NCBI RefSeq assembly: GCF_000160135.1
Contig: NZ_GG729935.1
Location: 500,393 to 564,392 of the forward strand
DNA: 64,000 nucleotides
From: Oribacterium sp. oral taxon 078 str. F0262
Lineage (GTDB): Bacteria > Bacillota > Clostridia > Lachnospirales > Lachnospiraceae
Reading direction: 5' to 3'
The position numbers were made by a program, and so were the translations under genes. Numbering within the stretch: position 1 is the first letter of the stretch; every line of letters starts with the position of its first letter. Shown here one piece after another: positions 32,075 to 40,677 of this stretch. The notes beneath the pieces were generated by a model. It was given only the letters and a program-made list of their open reading frames with translations, searched no databases and had not been told where the DNA came from.

Positions 32075-32395
32075 TCATTCCTCAATGTGCTCAATTCCCA
32101 TGGCGATGATGGTCTTCACATGCTCATCCGCGAGGGAATAGATCATGGCCTTCCCGCTTCGCCTCGCATTGATAAGCTTCGAAACCCTAAGGATCTTCAG
32201 CTGGTGGGAGACCGCGGACTGGTTCATCTCAAGGTCCTCGCAGATCTCCGTCACATTTTTCTCTCCGTTGATAAGATCATAGAGAATCCGGACTCTCGTG
32301 GAATCCCCGAAGACCTTGAAAAGCTCCGCAAGATCAGAGAGCTCCTCCTCCGGAATGTCTCGGATAATATGCTCAATACTTCTTCCGCTTCTCAT
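32075..32395 (-). CDS. ArsR/SmtB family metal-responsive repressor
   Basis: 106 residues from ATG 32395 (GGGGAGGAG seven bases upstream); a longer version from 32452 has no ribosome site. Winged helix FKVFGDSTRVRILYDLINGEKNVTEICEDLEMNQSAVSHQLKILR. The ELCVC-type cysteine motif of CadC/ArsR is absent; a C-terminal helix with Asp/His (ADEHVKTIIAMGIEHIEE) matches the alpha-5 zinc site of CzrA/SmtB. It therefore probably senses Zn(II) or Co(II) and represses its own operon. Confidence 0.92.
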   Translation of the reverse strand: MRSGRSIEHIIRDIPEEELSDLAELFKVFGDSTRVRILYDLINGEKNVTEICEDLEMNQSAVSHQLKILRVSKLINARRSGKAMIYSLADEHVKTIIAMGIEHIEE

Positions 32396-32458
32396 CAGCA
32401 TCTCTCCTCCCCACTGTACCGGCCTCTCCTTATCGGAGTCCTCCTTGATCATCGTATC

Positions 32459-32497
32459 AACATATGATTATATTATCACATGTTTTAGAAAAGTCAA
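32459..32497 (-). promoter_or_regulatory. Promoter with ArsR/SmtB-type operator
   Basis: Inverted repeat AACATATGAT-6 bases-ATCACATGTT (32459-32484; one mismatch between arms) overlaps the -10 (AATATA, 32469-32474) of a promoter whose -35 is TTGACT (32492-32497, minus strand, 17-base spacer). The ATATGA...TCACAT form resembles SmtB/CzrA operators. Confidence 0.8.
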
Positions 32498-32503
32498 GCC
32501 GAA

Positions 32504-32552
32504 CCGGAGCGAGAGCGTCCTGGGCCGGACGGAAAAAGGGTAGAAAAGGCGG
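32504..32552. repeat. 49-base dispersed direct repeat, copy 1
   Basis: Begins CCGGAGCGAGAGCGTCCTGG and ends GAAAAGGCGG. It is matched at 46 of 49 positions by a second copy at 32789. It is followed by a GGCGGCAG ... CTGCCGCC hairpin. The 466-base gap between the arsR promoter and the peroxidase gene is full of such hairpins and holds no gene. Confidence 0.85.
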
Positions 32553-32788
32553 CAGCTCCTCACCTCTGTCCATATTCTCTTCGAGAAGACTCAAGTGCGC
32601 TCCAAACTGCCGCCCTGCCATTTTGTCTGTCCGCGCACAGGCCGTCTGCCGCCCCGGAGACTCGGCTTCGCCCGGGAGGCTTCAGCCGATCTCCCTCCGG
32701 GAGACACTTCTCTTCGAGAAGTGGTCAAGGACGCTCCGAGTCTGCCTGATGGCAGACTTCTACGCTTATGCGCCGCTGGCCGCGCCAG

Positions 32789-32837
32789 CCGGAGCGAGAG
32801 CGTCCTGGGCCGGGCGGACAAAGGGCAGAAAAGGCGG
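32789..32837. repeat. 49-base dispersed direct repeat, copy 2
   Basis: Differs from copy 1 by three substitutions and is offset by 285 bases. It runs into the terminator hairpin of the peroxidase gene, as copy 1 runs into another GGCGG hairpin, so the repeated unit is apparently hairpin plus flank. Confidence 0.85.
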
Positions 32838-32864
32838 AGAAAGCATTTTTTATGCTCTCTCCGC
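32833..32864 (-). terminator. Terminator of the glutathione peroxidase gene
   Basis: Stem GGCGGAGA-AGCAT / ATGCT-TCTCCGCC with an all-T (A on the minus strand) loop of six, followed on the minus strand by TTTTC. It lies about 55 bases after the stop codon. Confidence 0.75.
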
Positions 32865-32918
32865 CCCTTCACAGTCTTCTCTCTTTTCTGTTTTCTCTTT
32901 CCCCGGTCCTCTCCCGCC

Positions 32919-33461
32919 CTACAGCAGGGACGCGATGCAGCTCTCAACATCCTTCATATCCGCGGTCGGCTCGAAGCGGGCGACGACATTTCCCTTCCTG
33001 TCCACGATAAACTTCGTGAAATTCCACTTGATCTCCGGATTATGCTCATAGTCCTTGTCGATCCCCGAGAGAATCTCCTTCAGCTTATCCGTGATGGGAC
33101 CATCCTGAAAGCCCCGGAAGCCCTGCTGCGACTTCAGATAGCCATAGAGCGGAAGTGCATCTTTCCCGTTGACATCGGACTTCTTCATCTGCGGAAACTG
33201 CGTGTTGAAGTGAAGCGTGCAAAACTCGTGAATCTCCTCATCCGTTCCGGGCGCCTGGCCGTAGAACTGATTGCACGGAATATCGATGATCTCGAGTCCC
33301 CGCTCGTGATATTTCTCATAGAGCGCCTCGATATCCTTATACTGCGGCGTAAAGCCGCAGCCGGTCGCCGTATTCACGACCATGACGACCTTTCCCTCGT
33401 AATTCCTGAGCGGAAGCTCCTCATTCTTCGCATTCCTGATCGTATAGTCATAAAATCCCAT
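32919..33461 (-). CDS. Glutathione peroxidase family (thiol peroxidase) protein
   Basis: 180 residues. The catalytic motif NTATGCGFTPQY carries Cys at the peroxidatic site, followed by IDIPCNQFYGQAPGTDEEI (GPx signature with a second Cys) and WNFTKFIVDRKG. The usual Gln and Trp partners are present. In bacteria without glutathione these enzymes use thioredoxin to reduce peroxides. Single-gene transcript with its own promoter. Confidence 0.93.
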   Translation of the reverse strand: MGFYDYTIRNAKNEELPLRNYEGKVVMVVNTATGCGFTPQYKDIEALYEKYHERGLEIIDIPCNQFYGQAPGTDEEIHEFCTLHFNTQFPQMKKSDVNGKDALPLYGYLKSQQGFRGFQDGPITDKLKEILSGIDKDYEHNPEIKWNFTKFIVDRKGNVVARFEPTADMKDVESCIASLL

Positions 33462-33546
33462 CTTATCCTCGCTTTCCTTCGGAAACTGTCCCGGCCTCTC
33501 TCTGTCCGGATGCGGAGGGGAGAGGCCCCGTCAGTCAGATTATTTG

Positions 33547-33589
33547 ATTGCTTGCAATTTTATTTTATCAAATATTTTTCCGCTGTCAA
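33547..33589 (-). promoter_or_regulatory. Peroxidase promoter with palindrome
   Basis: Minus strand TTGACA (33584-33589), 16-base spacer, TAAAAT (33562-33567). Just downstream is ATTGC-TT-GCAAT (33547-33558), inside a wider ATTTGAT ... ATCAAAT inverted repeat. It could be an operator for a MarR- or Fur/PerR-type regulator, but no known consensus fits closely. Confidence 0.65.
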
Positions 33590-33616
33590 GCGCTTTCGAA
33601 GAAAGAGGGGAGAGAG

Positions 33617-34861
33617 CTAGAGCCCGAAATACTGCTTAAGCCCCAGTACCACGCCGTCCATGAGCTTTCCCTGCACCGCCGGAGAATGGTCCGATGCGCG
33701 GTCTCCGATCTCCAGATCAATGGAGGGGATCGTGGAATAGGAGGTCTGGGTCAGGTCCATATTCATATTGCCCGCTCCGAAGATCTTGCCCCCGGCCTGC
33801 CGGATCCCCCCGATGACGGCCTTTCCCAGGGCATTGTGCTCCTGCCAATGAGAGGCGACCGGTTCCATCCTCCGATAGGTCCCCACCTCCGGGACGCTCA
33901 TAAAGAAGGCGCCCTTGTCGGAATCCGTGGAATCATAGTGGATCGCGATATGCACATTCGCATACTGGTTTGCGAGGCAGGTGCGGGCGATGTTGTCGAG
34001 CTGGATATCGTCACCCTCCCGGATCATGAGGACATTAAAGCCCGCGGCGAGGAGCTTATCCCGGAGGAGAAGGGCGGCCGTCAGATTCGCCTTGGCCTCC
34101 GTCGTGCCGTCCTTCAGCGTCGTCCCGTAGGAGACCGCCGTCGCAGTGGTGGATCCCGCCGAGGTCGAGCCCCCTGTCACCTTGGCCGTCCCGTCCGGAT
34201 GGCAGAGTGTCCGCACATCGGAGCCGCCCTTTGTGCCGTGACCCGCGTTGACACAGATCGTCTTGCCGTTCGATACGGAGGCATCCGCCTTATAGAGAAG
34301 CGCGCTCCCGCTGTGGATCTTGGAGTTTGCGGCGAGAGGCCAGGACGGATCGAAGGAGAGGCTCTGCGCGGCCTGTCCCGCGCTTCCGGCCGCATCGGCC
34401 GCGGAAGCGGAGCTCTCCGACTGCTTTGCGCTAAGGTAACGGCTTGCGATATAGCTCTCCTTTCCATCTACGAGGATGCGGCTCCATTCCTTGCTGTAGC
34501 CGGTCCGCCGGAAGCTCTGCCCCTTTTGTGCAGTCCCCTGCAGTGCGCCCCCCTTTCCCGGACTCTTTCGGATATTGATATTGCTCCCCGTGACATAGAC
34601 GGTTTCATCCACATTCTGAAACTCAATCTTCGAAGAGAGCGTCTCCGCGGCGGCCTGTGTCTCCCCGACCGTAATCAGCTTCGCGCCGTTTGAGAGGACG
34701 CCGCTCTCCGTCTCCTCCGATCCGACACTCCCCCCCGCGCTTTCAGAAGCCGCGCTCTCCGCCGAAGCGGCGTCCGAGCTGAGCTCCGCCCTCTCCTGGC
34801 CCCGGCACGCCGAAAGCGACAGCGCAAAAAGCAGGAGCAACATCCATTTCTTTCTCTTCAT
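33617..34861 (-). CDS. N-acetylmuramoyl-L-alanine amidase lipoprotein with SH3 domain
   Basis: 414 residues. Lipobox LSLSAC puts the lipidated Cys at 19. A Ser/Ala/Glu-rich linker is followed by a bacterial SH3 domain (about 105-160, GSNINIRKSPGKGG, IASRYLSAK) and an Amidase_3 catalytic domain (about 205-414) with zinc ligands His in VNAGHG, Glu in GTTEAKANLT and His in AIHYDS, plus a Glu in SIDLEIGD. It would cut the bond between MurNAc and L-Ala in peptidoglycan at the outer membrane surface. Confidence 0.92.
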   Translation of the reverse strand: MKRKKWMLLLLFALSLSACRGQERAELSSDAASAESAASESAGGSVGSEETESGVLSNGAKLITVGETQAAAETLSSKIEFQNVDETVYVTGSNINIRKSPGKGGALQGTAQKGQSFRRTGYSKEWSRILVDGKESYIASRYLSAKQSESSASAADAAGSAGQAAQSLSFDPSWPLAANSKIHSGSALLYKADASVSNGKTICVNAGHGTKGGSDVRTLCHPDGTAKVTGGSTSAGSTTATAVSYGTTLKDGTTEAKANLTAALLLRDKLLAAGFNVLMIREGDDIQLDNIARTCLANQYANVHIAIHYDSTDSDKGAFFMSVPEVGTYRRMEPVASHWQEHNALGKAVIGGIRQAGGKIFGAGNMNMDLTQTSYSTIPSIDLEIGDRASDHSPAVQGKLMDGVVLGLKQYFGL

Positions 34862-34989
34862 CTTCCCTTCTCTCCTCCCCGGTCAGCCGCCGTCTGTCAA
34901 TCTTCCTCTCCCTGCTCCTTCCCGCAGAATCCGGAAAAGAGCCGTTTTTCTTTCCTTACTTACTTTGAGGACCGGCTCTCTCCCCTCTC

Positions 34990-35892
34990 TCAGCCTCCGA
35001 GCTGCTCCTCCCGTGCCTTGATGAGGTCCCGGTTTTTCTTCTCAAAGTCATTCAGCTGATCATCACTGAATCGGCCCGCTTCGATGCTGCCGTGATACCA
35101 GTCCTTCCCTTCAAAATAAGTCCGAAGTCCGCTGTCACTGAAGATCCGCCCTCTCCTGGCATAGATCTCGTTCCTCGCGATCCGAAGCTCTTCCTTCGTG
35201 AGCCCCGAAATCTCCTCCGCGCTGTAATAGCGGCTGTCGCTGTCCGGGAGGATAAAGCCCCCGCTGTCCGAAGGCGGCTCCGATTCCGTCAAGGCGGGAG
35301 AAGCCGACTCCGAATCGGACTCATTCTCCGGCTTCGGAGATTCTCCCTCTCCTCCGGAAGACTCCACGGTCGGAAGCATCCGCTCCCAGCCCTTCTTTCC
35401 CTCAGATGTCTTCCGCTCCGCTTTCCGCTTCTTTTCCCCGCTCTTTCTCTCCTTCCCGCCGCTGCTGTCTTCCTCTTCTTCGTCCCGCTCTGTTTTCCGC
35501 TTCCTTCTTTTGTCTCTTTCCTGATCCCCTTCTCTGTCCTTCTTTCCTTCCCCCTTTCCTCTCTCAGAGCTTTCCTCAGAGAGAAGGGAGTCCTCTGTGA
35601 AATAACGGAACATAAAGAAACTCCCCGCGCCAAGAAGTGCCGAAAGCAAGAGGGCGAGAGCCAGGATCAGGGCCCCTTTGCCATTGAATCCCCTTTTCGG
35701 AGGTCTCTGCTTTGGAGCCGGGTAGAAGGCGCTTCCCTGTCCCCCTGCCCGGCGGTCTCCGTTCCCCGCCTGCTCCGTTCCCTTGCCCTCAGATGGGGAA
35801 GCACTCCCCTCTCCCCTCGGACGCGGCGCTCCGCAGTGCGGGCAGAAGCTTGCTCTCTCCGAAATCTCGCCTCCGCATCTCTCACATTTCAT
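34990..35892 (-). CDS. Zinc-ribbon membrane protein with C-terminal YARHG domain
   Basis: 300 residues from ATG 35892. N-terminal zinc ribbon C3-x2-C6 and C17-x2-C20 (MKCERCGGEIS ... SFCPHCGAP), a membrane helix (about 75-95, ALILALALLLSALLGAGSF), a long Lys/Glu/Arg/Ser low-complexity stretch, and an external YARHG domain (about 225-295, with IARNEIYARRGRIF and LRTYFEGKDWY). The layout is typical of Clostridial envelope proteins of unknown role. It begins 14 bases after the preceding gene stops and is probably co-translated with it. Confidence 0.85.
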   Translation of the reverse strand: MKCERCGGEISERASFCPHCGAPRPRGEGSASPSEGKGTEQAGNGDRRAGGQGSAFYPAPKQRPPKRGFNGKGALILALALLLSALLGAGSFFMFRYFTEDSLLSEESSERGKGEGKKDREGDQERDKRRKRKTERDEEEEDSSGGKERKSGEKKRKAERKTSEGKKGWERMLPTVESSGGEGESPKPENESDSESASPALTESEPPSDSGGFILPDSDSRYYSAEEISGLTKEELRIARNEIYARRGRIFSDSGLRTYFEGKDWYHGSIEAGRFSDDQLNDFEKKNRDLIKAREEQLGG

Positions 35893-35906
35893 ACTCATCC
35901 CCCCGT

Positions 35907-37697
35907 TCACTTGCTCTGTGCCGATTGGACATTCTCCTGAATCAATGTCTCTCTCTTCTCCTCTACCTCGTAGAGATCAAAGCAGTCCTTCTTCTTTTTA
36001 TAATTCTTTCCGAGTACGATCCTCCCCGCTCCGTAGACATTCCAGTCCACGACCTCCTCGGAAATCTCATGAATTCTCTCCCCCTCCAGGACAGAAAAGG
36101 TGCTGCTGCTCCGTGTGCCCTCCCTCTCAATCCCGCTGTTGATATAGGTTTTCCCCCTGTAAAACCCGATATTGTCGACATGCTCCGCGATCCGCTCTCC
36201 GTTTCGGCAGAGCGTCCCCATCCCCTTCTCATCCAGGTCCCGGATGTAGTAGAAATCCTTTCCGGAGAGGAAGACCCCCCGGATCTGCGATGCCCCTCTC
36301 TCGATTCGCTCCGCATCTCCGATATGTCCGCCCCGGATCTGAAAGAGGGAGAGGTTTGTCTTTCCCTCCGCGCTGCTCATCTCAAAGAGACGCTTATTGT
36401 CCGGGTCCAGAATGTACTCTGCCTTCGGGCGGTAGTCCAGGCTTCCGAGCGCCCTTCCGTCGTAGTAGAGCTGTGCCTTGATCGTGAGAGAGGCGTCCTC
36501 CTGAAAGCTGTCATTTAATGCCTTCCCCCAGTTAGTAGAGGAAGGGAGCTCCGCAAGGCGGATCTTCTGCATCTTGATCTCGCTGAGCGGAATGGCAAGG
36601 AGCGCCTTTCCCGTCTTTTCCGTCCCGCTCTCGAGCTCTGCCTCGTCCAATATGACGGAGGATGCGAGAAGGCTCTCTTTTCTTCCATCACTTCGGAAGA
36701 GATCTCCAAAGCCGTTCTCTCCCCCGCCCCCCTCCTTCATTTCTCTCCGAAGCTCCCGCTCCTGCTCCTCTGTGAGGCCGCTGAAATCAAAGAAACGGCT
36801 GTAGTCGAAATCGCCGGAGCGAAGAAAGAGAATCCCCTCTCCGCCGCTTTGGCCGCGGGCCTCCTTCGCATCCACCTCGATTTTCACCGTCCGCTCCCCC
36901 TCAAGGAAATAAAGGGCGCCCTTCCCGTCCGCATAGAAAAAGCGGTCCAGGCTTCCGTTATAGGACAGGGCCTCCGCGAAATTCTCTCCGACCTTTCTTC
37001 TCTCCGCCCCGCTCTCTGTGGAAAGGCGGTAGAGCTTTCCCTCCGAATCGGCATAGATCAGCTCGCTCCCATCCTCGGAAAAAAACTGCTCCGCCGCATC
37101 CTCGCAGAGCTTCTCCATCTCGCCCCGGTATGAACCGAAGAAGAGCTCCTTTCCGCTTCGATACCAAAGCTTCTCTCCCTTCAGTATCCCGAAGTCGCTG
37201 ACGGAATCCGCGATGCGCCTCGTCTCCTCCTTCCCTTCCGAAGGAGAAAGACCCTTCACACAGAGCCTCCCGCCCTTTCCGTCGAATTCCTCATAGAAGA
37301 GGATCGCCTTTCCATCCTCTGTATATTCGGCCCTGTAGAGCGGTGTATAATACTCATTATAATCTGTAATCGTCCGATGATTAAGTGCTTTTTCCGTCAA
37401 AATCACGGGCTTTCCCCCGCTGTAATAATAAAGCCCTCCATCCGCGATATATAAAATTCCTCTTCTCTCTCTCTCTGCTCCCTCCTCCCGTTTTTCCGGG
37501 GAGAGGAGGCGGCTTAGGAAAAAGAGAGCGGCGAAAAGAAGGAAAAGCGCGAAGAGGGGAAGGAAAAGCTTTTTCCCCGAAAAAGGGCGGAGAAAAGCAT
37601 TTTGCCGCTTCCCTTCTCCGCCCTGTTCCCGCTTCTCGGAGGGCGCAGGATCAGCTTTTTCTTCGGGCTTCCCCCCGCTTTTTTTCAAAAAACTCAT
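35907..37697 (-). CDS. Membrane-anchored extracellular protein, predicted beta-propeller-like, function unknown
   Basis: 596 residues. A charged cytoplasmic N-terminus, one membrane helix (about 43-66, LFLPLFALFLLFAALFFLSRLL), then a long external part with recurring strands of the form ILYIADGGLYYYSGGK, LWYRSGKELFFG, LIYADSEGKLYRL, FFYADGKGALYFLEG. Such repeats are seen in DUF5050/TolB-like propellers. Directly upstream of and probably paired with the zinc-ribbon/YARHG protein. No catalytic motif found. Confidence 0.7.
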   Translation of the reverse strand: MSFLKKSGGKPEEKADPAPSEKREQGGEGKRQNAFLRPFSGKKLFLPLFALFLLFAALFFLSRLLSPEKREEGAERERRGILYIADGGLYYYSGGKPVILTEKALNHRTITDYNEYYTPLYRAEYTEDGKAILFYEEFDGKGGRLCVKGLSPSEGKEETRRIADSVSDFGILKGEKLWYRSGKELFFGSYRGEMEKLCEDAAEQFFSEDGSELIYADSEGKLYRLSTESGAERRKVGENFAEALSYNGSLDRFFYADGKGALYFLEGERTVKIEVDAKEARGQSGGEGILFLRSGDFDYSRFFDFSGLTEEQERELRREMKEGGGGENGFGDLFRSDGRKESLLASSVILDEAELESGTEKTGKALLAIPLSEIKMQKIRLAELPSSTNWGKALNDSFQEDASLTIKAQLYYDGRALGSLDYRPKAEYILDPDNKRLFEMSSAEGKTNLSLFQIRGGHIGDAERIERGASQIRGVFLSGKDFYYIRDLDEKGMGTLCRNGERIAEHVDNIGFYRGKTYINSGIEREGTRSSSTFSVLEGERIHEISEEVVDWNVYGAGRIVLGKNYKKKKDCFDLYEVEEKRETLIQENVQSAQSK

Positions 37698-37854
37698 CTT
37701 TTCCCCTCCGCCGCGGATCGCTCCCGCTTTCCCTCATTCCTCCGATGGATTCCTCGATCGGCTCCGCTGTCCCGGGGATCGGGGATTCTCGCTGCCTTCC
37801 GGAATGCGGCATGGATCTTTTCTTTATGGATGGAATCCGTCTCTTCGTCTCTTC

Positions 37855-38556
37855 CTAGCCCAGGAAATTCTGAACCCAGTAACTCTGCCCGCCCTGTACG
37901 CTGTAGCCGATGCCGATGGAGCTGTATTTCGGATCCAGGATATTCCGGCGGTGCCCCTCGCTGTGCATCCAGCTGTCCATGACCGATTCCGCACTTTTCT
38001 GTCCGCTCGCAATATTCTCCCCCACGGCATGGTACTCCGTGATGCCCATCGGGGCGTAGAGCGAAGACCATTCCTGTCCGTTGGGTCTTGTATGGCTGAA
38101 GAGAGTCCCCAGCTCCTGCGCCCTCTGCTCCGCGACCCGGTCAAGTGCGGAATTATCGGAGAGCGGCTGCAGTCCGGCCCTGCTCCTCTCCTGATTTACC
38201 AGGCGGAGAAGCTCCGCCCGCTCGCTCGCCGCGCTGAGCGCGCTCCCGTTCGACCCTCCTGAGACCGCTCTTCTCTGTACGACGCCGTTTACCGTCCACG
38301 CGCCGTTTCCGTCCACGGTAAAGCCGTCCGGAGTCGTCGTCCCCGTGAGAAGCCAGCCGTCCGGTTTAAAATAATAGCACTCTTCGATCCTGTCACCGTT
38401 TCCGTCGATCCAAAGCCAGCCGCCCGCCGGATAATTCCCTCCTCCAAGATCATACCACCAGCCCCCTCTGCTGCTCTGCCAGCCGCCCGCATAAACCGCA
38501 TTCGAAGCGAGCAAAGCGAGAATTGCCGCCGCCGCTGTCAGCTTTCTGATTTTCAT
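37855..38556 (-). CDS. Secreted CAP-domain protein with cell-wall-binding repeats
   Basis: 233 residues from ATG 38556 (GGAGG six bases upstream). Signal peptide ending VYAGG, then choline-binding-like repeats (GGWWYDLGGGNYPAGGWLWI, GDRIEECYYFKPDGWLL), and a C-terminal CAP/SCP domain (about 105-233) with LLRLVNQERSRAGLQPL, HTRPNGQEW, and GENIASG. CAP proteins of this type are common in Clostridia; a peptidoglycan- or surface-related role is presumed. It ends the group 88 bases after the radical SAM gene. Confidence 0.88.
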   Translation of the reverse strand: MKIRKLTAAAAILALLASNAVYAGGWQSSRGGWWYDLGGGNYPAGGWLWIDGNGDRIEECYYFKPDGWLLTGTTTPDGFTVDGNGAWTVNGVVQRRAVSGGSNGSALSAASERAELLRLVNQERSRAGLQPLSDNSALDRVAEQRAQELGTLFSHTRPNGQEWSSLYAPMGITEYHAVGENIASGQKSAESVMDSWMHSEGHRRNILDPKYSSIGIGYSVQGGQSYWVQNFLG

Positions 38557-38644
38557 TCCATTCCTCCTGTAAAGTCTGTCATACTCTTCCCGCTTCTTTC
38601 CGACGGGAAATCCGCCGCGCTCTCCGCGCGCCGGTATTTCTATC

Positions 38645-39742
38645 CTAGGAAAAAGCTCCCCTAAAGTCAATCTCTGCTTCTTTTCCATTTTCTTTCAAAT
38701 TCGGAATTCCGGGGGCCTTTCCGGAGCTTCCGGCCGGATTCCAGCGGAAAATCCGCTCCTCCGGAATCCACTTTCCGAGCTCTTTCAGCAGAAAGTCCTC
38801 CATCCGCTCTCCGAGTCCTCTCCCGTAATGACAGACTCCGCCGTCATTCTCATAGGGAAACTGCGCGATCACGGAGCGGGGAAGAGCGCGGCGAAGCTCC
38901 CGGAGATAGGCTCCGGAGATCCGGAAGCTCCCGACGCTCACATCCCGGATCTCCTCCGGGGAGAATGTCCGAAAGACCTGATGCAAAAGCTCCAGATAGG
39001 CCTGCTCCCAGTCCGCGCAGTAGATCATGGGATCAAAGCAAAGACGGATCGGGAAGCCGAGGGCATGCGCTTCCTCTGCGCTCTCAAGCCTCGCGCGAAG
39101 ACTCCCCGTCCGCTTTTCAAAGGAGCGGATGATCCTCTCCGGAGAGAGCGTGAAGGCGAAAATCATCCGCTCCCTATCCTCCTTCGAAAGCCTCCCGGCG
39201 AAGTCCTTGAAAAAGTTTCGATTTCCCGACTTCGTCCGGACCTCGATCCGAAGCCCCGGCTCCTCCCTGAGAAAGTCCGTGAAGCGGAGAAGGAGGTGAA
39301 AGAGTCCCTCCAGCGCGAGGAGATCCGTATCATAGGAGACGCAAAGATACACCGTTCCCTTTCGCAAAAGCTCTCGAAGTTCGGAGAAAAGCTCCGGAAG
39401 ATTCCAAAAGAGCAGCAGATTTCCCGAGGGATACATCCCCTTCAGATAACAGTATTCGCAGTCGTAAATGCAGTTCATCACGAGAGAGCTGTAGAAAAAG
39501 TTTTCCTCCCCAAAGCTCTGGCAGACCGGCGCGCCGGGATAGATCAGCCTCCCCCTCTTCCTGGCGAGGATCAGCTTCTGAGAGCGCTGCTGCATCTCCC
39601 GGTTCTGCCTCCTCCGATTAAATACATCCTTATAATGGGAGATCTCCACAAGCTTCGCGTCCGGAAAACGGCGGAGCAGCGGATCGAGCTCCGGATCCCC
39701 GATGAGCTCCTTCTCGATATAAATATGGGAAAATCCTCTCAA
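38645..39742 (-). CDS. Spore photoproduct lyase-like radical SAM protein
   Basis: 365 residues. The radical SAM cluster reads CIYDCEYCYLKG (C-x3-C-x2-C, around residue 90), after the SPL-typical PGAPVCQSFGEENFFYSSLVMNC. Further matches: VSYDTDLLALEG, RTKSGN and RLCFDPMIY. True SPL repairs the 5-thyminyl-5,6-dihydrothymine lesion in spore DNA. Members also occur in non-sporulating Clostridia, often, as here, beside a nucleoside-phosphorylase-like gene. Whether the substrate is the same cannot be told. Confidence 0.85.
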   Translation of the reverse strand: MRGFSHIYIEKELIGDPELDPLLRRFPDAKLVEISHYKDVFNRRRQNREMQQRSQKLILARKRGRLIYPGAPVCQSFGEENFFYSSLVMNCIYDCEYCYLKGMYPSGNLLLFWNLPELFSELRELLRKGTVYLCVSYDTDLLALEGLFHLLLRFTDFLREEPGLRIEVRTKSGNRNFFKDFAGRLSKEDRERMIFAFTLSPERIIRSFEKRTGSLRARLESAEEAHALGFPIRLCFDPMIYCADWEQAYLELLHQVFRTFSPEEIRDVSVGSFRISGAYLRELRRALPRSVIAQFPYENDGGVCHYGRGLGERMEDFLLKELGKWIPEERIFRWNPAGSSGKAPGIPNLKENGKEAEIDFRGAFS

Positions 39743-39802
39743 AGCTCCATGCCCTCCCGAAAATCCCGCGCAAAAGCCCCCGGCGAAAAGCCACCGCAGC
39801 CT

Positions 39803-40675
39803 TTAAAACGAAAGGGCGCGCTCCAGAATGCGCTTCCCCTCCTTTTTATCCCGGCACGGGAGCTCCCCCAGCCGATAGAGCGCGTTCCAATATTCCCTCC
39901 AGTCCTCCCCGGAAAGCTTTTGGTAGAGAAGAAGCTGCCGAAGCCTCCCGTCCATAGAGAGGGAGCAGTGGAGCGCCGCAGAAAGCTTCCCGATCTCGGC
40001 CTCCTCCTCTTCGGAGAAGAGCGCTGCACGGCTTCGAAGCTCCTCCGAAAGACCCTGCAGCTGTCCGATCAGGGAGGAGAGCGCCGGCTCCTGCTCCGTA
40101 AAAAGCGCATTCCGCTGCTCCTCCCCCGCATCCTCCTGCAAAAGTCTCAGAAAAAGCATCCGATCCGGCGACAGGTAGTAGGAACCCGCCTCATAGATCG
40201 CCGCGGATTCTCTGTCAAAAAGCGCATCCTCCGAAATTCCGCTCTCTTCCCCCGCATAGAACCTCTCTCCCGAAAATCCCGTGCACTCCGGAAAGGGAAG
40301 GTCATAGAGCATATCCGGATAGAAGCTTCTCCCGCTGTCCAGATTCACAAGCTTATTCAGGAGGAAAAAACCGCTCTCCCTTTTTCGCTCCGGGCTCCGA
40401 AAGCTCCCCCGCATCCCTTCTCCCCGAAAAGAGCCAAGGCGCCGCGCGCTCCCGAAGGAAAGCAAGAAGTCCCCGCAGGAGACTCCCTCCGAGGAGAGCA
40501 CGGAGGAGACGGCGGAGGCCGCCGCGATCTGCCCGCTCCCACTCAGGCTCAGAAGCAGCTTTCCCTCCCTGTCCTGAAACTGCAAGAAGGCGCTCCTCCC
40601 GCTCCGTTTCCTCCATCCTCCCCTCCGGATCAGAGGAGCTGCCTCCGGATAGGAGGCTGCGAAAAGATAGAGCAC
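39803..40675 (-). CDS. Nucleoside phosphorylase-superfamily protein next to spl
   Basis: 290 residues. Weak but recognisable family marks: an N-terminal MLYLFAASYPEAAPLIRRG, FLLSFGSA, KLVNLDSGRSFYPDML and FDRESAAIYEAGSYYLSPDRMLFLRLLQE, where ESAA takes the place of the usual E-M-A or E-G-A substrate motif. This resembles MTA/SAH nucleosidase-like proteins found next to spl. It starts two bases after ppk1 ends and precedes the spl gene by 60 bases. Catalytic activity is unproven. Confidence 0.7.
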   Translation of the reverse strand: MLYLFAASYPEAAPLIRRGGWRKRSGRSAFLQFQDREGKLLLSLSGSGQIAAASAVSSVLSSEGVSCGDFLLSFGSARRLGSFRGEGMRGSFRSPERKRESGFFLLNKLVNLDSGRSFYPDMLYDLPFPECTGFSGERFYAGEESGISEDALFDRESAAIYEAGSYYLSPDRMLFLRLLQEDAGEEQRNALFTEQEPALSSLIGQLQGLSEELRSRAALFSEEEEAEIGKLSAALHCSLSMDGRLRQLLLYQKLSGEDWREYWNALYRLGELPCRDKKEGKRILERALSF

Positions 40676-40677
40676 TG

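Noticed and set aside
32591..32950. 119-codon minus-strand frame between arsR and the peroxidase gene
   Set aside because: It spans the 49-base repeats and several hairpins, is Arg/Ser-rich and has no ribosome site or family match.
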